Shown: piece by piece, positions 5,732 to 7,825 of the stretch
How the letters are laid out: every line of letters begins with the position of its first letter
Numbering within the stretch: the stretch's first letter is position 1
Assembly (NCBI GenBank): GCA_027083895.1
Contig: JALWMN010000026.1
Span: forward strand, 1 to 7,825
DNA length: 7,825 bases
Direction: 5' to 3'
Origin: Campylobacteraceae bacterium
GTDB lineage: Bacteria; Campylobacterota; Campylobacteria; Campylobacterales; Sulfurovaceae
Translations under genes and position numbers: made by a program
Notes under the pieces: generated by a model
Seen by the model: only the letters and a program-made list of their open reading frames with translations
Databases searched by the model: none
Told to the model about the DNA's origin: nothing

Positions 5732-7369
5732 ATGATAAACTATAAACCAAAAGATTGGGCTGGTAAGTTAGCAGCAGGATTCTTAAAAAATCCATTAACC
5801 TCGATTTTAGGAATTTCACTTTTGCTGCTAGGATTTATTTCACTTCAAGTAATGCCAAGAGAAGAGGATCCACAAATTGCTATTAGTGGTGGTAGTGTAA
5901 TAGTGCCACTTCCTGGGGCAAAAGCCTCTGAAGTAGAAAAGGTAATTGTAGAGCCTCTTGAGAGAAAACTTAGAGAGATTAAGGGGATTGATCATATCTA
6001 TGGTATGGCTATGGATAATGTTGGTATAGTAAATGTTGTCTATAAAATTGGAGAGCGTCGAGAAGATGCAAATCTTAAGCTATATGATAAAGTTATGCAG
6101 AATATGGATCAGATGCCAAAGGGGACAATGCAACCTCTTGTTAAGCCCTTTGATATAGATATCGATATTCCAATTGTAACAGTTGCTTTTTATCCAAAAG
6201 AGGGGAGCAAAGCAGATTATGAGAAGATGTATAGAGTTATTAGAAAGCTGCAACATAAAATAAATGCGATAGAGAATGTGGCAAAGACTACACTAAAAGG
6301 CTCCCATAAGCCACAATTTAATGTGAGTGTAGATTTGAATAAACTCTCTGCATATAATCTCTCTTTGGGGCAGATTATGAAGGCAATCCAATCGGTTGCT
6401 GTTGATGTACCAGATGTTAAAGGAAGAACAAAAGATAATAAGTTAATAATATTTGGTGTTAAGAATGCGATTGAGAGTGTAGAGGATGTTAAGAGTATAA
6501 TAGTAGCTCAATATATGGGAAGCCCAATTTACTTAAGAGATGTGGCTAAGGTTGAGAGAGGCATAGATTACCAAAATTTCAAAACTGCCTATATAGATAT
6601 GCGTAAGATCAAAAATGGGAGTAAAGAGGAGGAGCATAAAGAGTATGGTGAGTTTATCCCTGAAAAAGAACAAGTAACATTAACTATCGCAAAATTAGCT
6701 GGAACAAATGCCGTTTTTGTTGCCCAGGATGTAGAAAAAGTTTTAGAAGAGTATCGTCCAATGCTTGAAAAAGAGGGGATTGGCTATATTATTACTAGAG
6801 ATTATGGTAAAAGAGCTAATGAAGCTGTTAATGAGTTAGTTGATCACCTTTTAATCACAATTGCAATTATTGCTGTTATGCTAGTATTTGCATTAGGCTT
6901 TAAAGAGTCTATAATTGTAACTTTTACAGTTCCAGCAATTTTGGCTGTAACTTTATTTGTTGCATATATTACAGGTCAAACTATTAACCGTATTACACTC
7001 TTTGCCTTCTTGCTATCTTTAGGTTTATTAGTTGATGCAGCAATTATTGTTATAGAAAATATCCATAGACACCTTCATGCACACGATGTTGATTGTAAAG
7101 ATATGGATGAGTTGTTAGTTGAAGCTACTGATGAAATAGGAGCGCCAACAAACATTGCAACACTGGCAATTATTTTAACAATGGTTCCTATGGCATTTGT
7201 TGGCGGAATGATGGGTGAATTTATGAAGCCAATTCCACTTAATGTGCCAGTTGCACTTATTGCATCGCTATTTGTTGCATATATATTTACACCATATTTA
7301 AGTAGAAAATTGCTTAAAAAGCCAGAACATAAACATCCGCACTGCCCTGTAGAAAAGGAGGCAAAATAA
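5732..7369 (+). CDS. RND efflux permease, N-terminal half (TM1-TM6)
   Basis: This is the inner-membrane, proton-driven pump subunit, N-terminal half only. Usual single-chain RND permeases are about 1000-1050 aa; this one is 545. TM1 is at about 21-41 and runs into the RND motif MPREEDPQI. A large periplasmic porter region (about 42-365) follows, including PGAKASEVEKVIVEPLE and KLAGTNAVFVAQDV. TM2 to TM6 lie at about 371-390, 393-413, 422-442, 472-494 and 498-520. TM4 carries LLVDAAIIVIEN: Asp435 matches the first of the two adjacent acidic relay residues of AcrB (Asp407), while the second position is Ala, as in CusA-like metal pumps. His-rich stretches follow TM4 (HRHLHAH, 445-451) and end the protein (HKHPHC, 533-538); both are predicted to be cytoplasmic. 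Its stop overlaps the next start (TAATG). Substrate is unknown; drug, metal or other export are all possible. Confidence 0.9.
   Translation: MINYKPKDWAGKLAAGFLKNPLTSILGISLLLLGFISLQVMPREEDPQIAISGGSVIVPLPGAKASEVEKVIVEPLERKLREIKGIDHIYGMAMDNVGIVNVVYKIGERREDANLKLYDKVMQNMDQMPKGTMQPLVKPFDIDIDIPIVTVAFYPKEGSKADYEKMYRVIRKLQHKINAIENVAKTTLKGSHKPQFNVSVDLNKLSAYNLSLGQIMKAIQSVAVDVPDVKGRTKDNKLIIFGVKNAIESVEDVKSIIVAQYMGSPIYLRDVAKVERGIDYQNFKTAYIDMRKIKNGSKEEEHKEYGEFIPEKEQVTLTIAKLAGTNAVFVAQDVEKVLEEYRPMLEKEGIGYIITRDYGKRANEAVNELVDHLLITIAIIAVMLVFALGFKESIIVTFTVPAILAVTLFVAYITGQTINRITLFAFLLSLGLLVDAAIIVIENIHRHLHAHDVDCKDMDELLVEATDEIGAPTNIATLAIILTMVPMAFVGGMMGEFMKPIPLNVPVALIASLFVAYIFTPYLSRKLLKKPEHKHPHCPVEKEAK
7353..7361 (+). 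promoter_or_regulatory. strong ribosome binding site at the permease split
   Basis: AAAAGGAGG lies within the last codons of the N-terminal permease half, 7 nt before an ATG at 7369 that shares its A with the TAA stop (TAATG). It is the best Shine-Dalgarno in the window. It argues that the second half is translated as a separate polypeptide rather than being the remnant of a frameshift. Confidence 0.75.
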
Positions 7370-7825
7370 TGCATAGATTAGAGAATTTTGTCTATTGGAT
7401 ATTAGAGGCTAAAAGTAGAAAATTTTTAGTCATTCTATTAACACTGGCTGCTTTAGCACTATCTGTGCTGATGATTCCTGTTGGTTTAGTAAAGGCAAGA
7501 ATGCTTCCTGGAAAGAGTGCAAATACATTTTCTATCTATATCGATACACCAACTGGCAGTTCGAAAGAGCAGACTAAAAGGGTAGCAACTTGTGTTGTAG
7601 ATATTCTTAAAAAAGAGAAAGAGATTATTAATATGTCTGTATTTATTGGTGAGGGGATTCCTCTAGATTATGCTGGTTTGGTTAAGGGTGCTGGTATGAA
7701 AAATAGCGAGAATGTTGCTGAAATCTCAGTAAACTTAACCGATAAACATGAAAGAGATGAGAAGTCTTTTGTAATGGTTAGCCGTCTGAGACCACAAATA
7801 AAGAGTAGTTGTGAAAAGTTAGTTG
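7369..7825 (+). CDS. RND efflux permease, C-terminal half (partial, runs off the window)
   Basis: An open frame of 152 complete codons from the ATG at 7369 has no stop before the window ends. The first 18 residues (MHRLENFVYWILEAKSRK) fit the amphipathic helix that precedes TM7 in single-chain RND pumps. TM7 follows at about 19-40. Next comes ARMLPGKSANTFSIYIDTPT (43-62), the C-half counterpart of the VMPREEDPQI plus beta-strand entry of the first half, then the start of the second porter domain with SSKEQTKRVATCVVDILKK. With the gene at 5732-7369 it would supply the complete 12-TM permease. The rest, including TM8-TM12 and the expected TM10 lysine, lies outside. Confidence is high that it is an RND C-half; its full length is unknown. 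Confidence 0.88.
   Translation, partial: MHRLENFVYWILEAKSRKFLVILLTLAALALSVLMIPVGLVKARMLPGKSANTFSIYIDTPTGSSKEQTKRVATCVVDILKKEKEIINMSVFIGEGIPLDYAGLVKGAGMKNSENVAEISVNLTDKHERDEKSFVMVSRLRPQIKSSCEKLV

Noticed and set aside
7353..7371. A programmed -1 frameshift (A-AAA before TAA, with an upstream Shine-Dalgarno) that would fuse the two permease halves.
   Set aside because: A -1 slip would join the frames, but there is no canonical slippery heptamer. The Shine-Dalgarno is only about 2 nt from the slip codon, too close for known -1 stimulators, and its spacing is ideal for simple initiation at 7369.
7075..7374. A 99-codon minus-strand open frame at the end of the permease N-half.
   Set aside because: It is antisense to conserved TM5-TM6 coding sequence and has no recognisable family features.

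Overview
This window looks like a low-GC Campylobacterota chromosome, probably an environmental, Sulfurimonas- or Sulfurovum-like lineage. The assignment rests on the AT-rich codon use, the rpsA-serA gene order known from Campylobacter and Helicobacter, and a TolC-family protein of a type I associate with this phylum. No 16S or other decisive marker is present, so the genus is not assigned. All supported genes lie on the + strand.

Left half (1-3286): two housekeeping genes. rpsA encodes a six-domain ribosomal protein S1, and serA encodes a long-form 3-phosphoglycerate dehydrogenase with a C-terminal ACT domain. They are 11 nt apart with no visible promoter between them, so they are probably co-transcribed. 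The first 30 bases may hold the last codons of an upstream gene overlapping rpsA by ATGA; by known synteny this would be ispH, but the tail is too short to identify.

Intergenic region (3287-3482, 196 nt): a perfect 13-bp hairpin starts right after the serA stop. A third copy of its arm follows, so two mutually exclusive stems are possible. Next come two candidate sigma-70 promoters, one with an operator-like palindrome in its spacer, and then a good ribosome binding site.

Right half (3483-7825, running off the window): a tightly packed tripartite efflux operon. It encodes an outer-membrane TolC-like channel, a short periplasmic HlyD/RND-type adaptor, and an RND permease encoded as two polypeptides. 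The first permease half (545 aa) ends after TM6. The second starts at a TAATG stop/start overlap behind a strong Shine-Dalgarno and begins at the TM7 half; only its first 152 codons are in the window. The three components would form one envelope-spanning, proton-driven pump. The substrate cannot be read from the sequence; His clusters in cytoplasmic segments of the first half hint at metal but do not establish it.

The most notable observation is the in-operon split of the permease at the TM6/TM7 cytoplasmic linker. I see no phage, transposon, CRISPR or defence genes, and no clearly new type of system.
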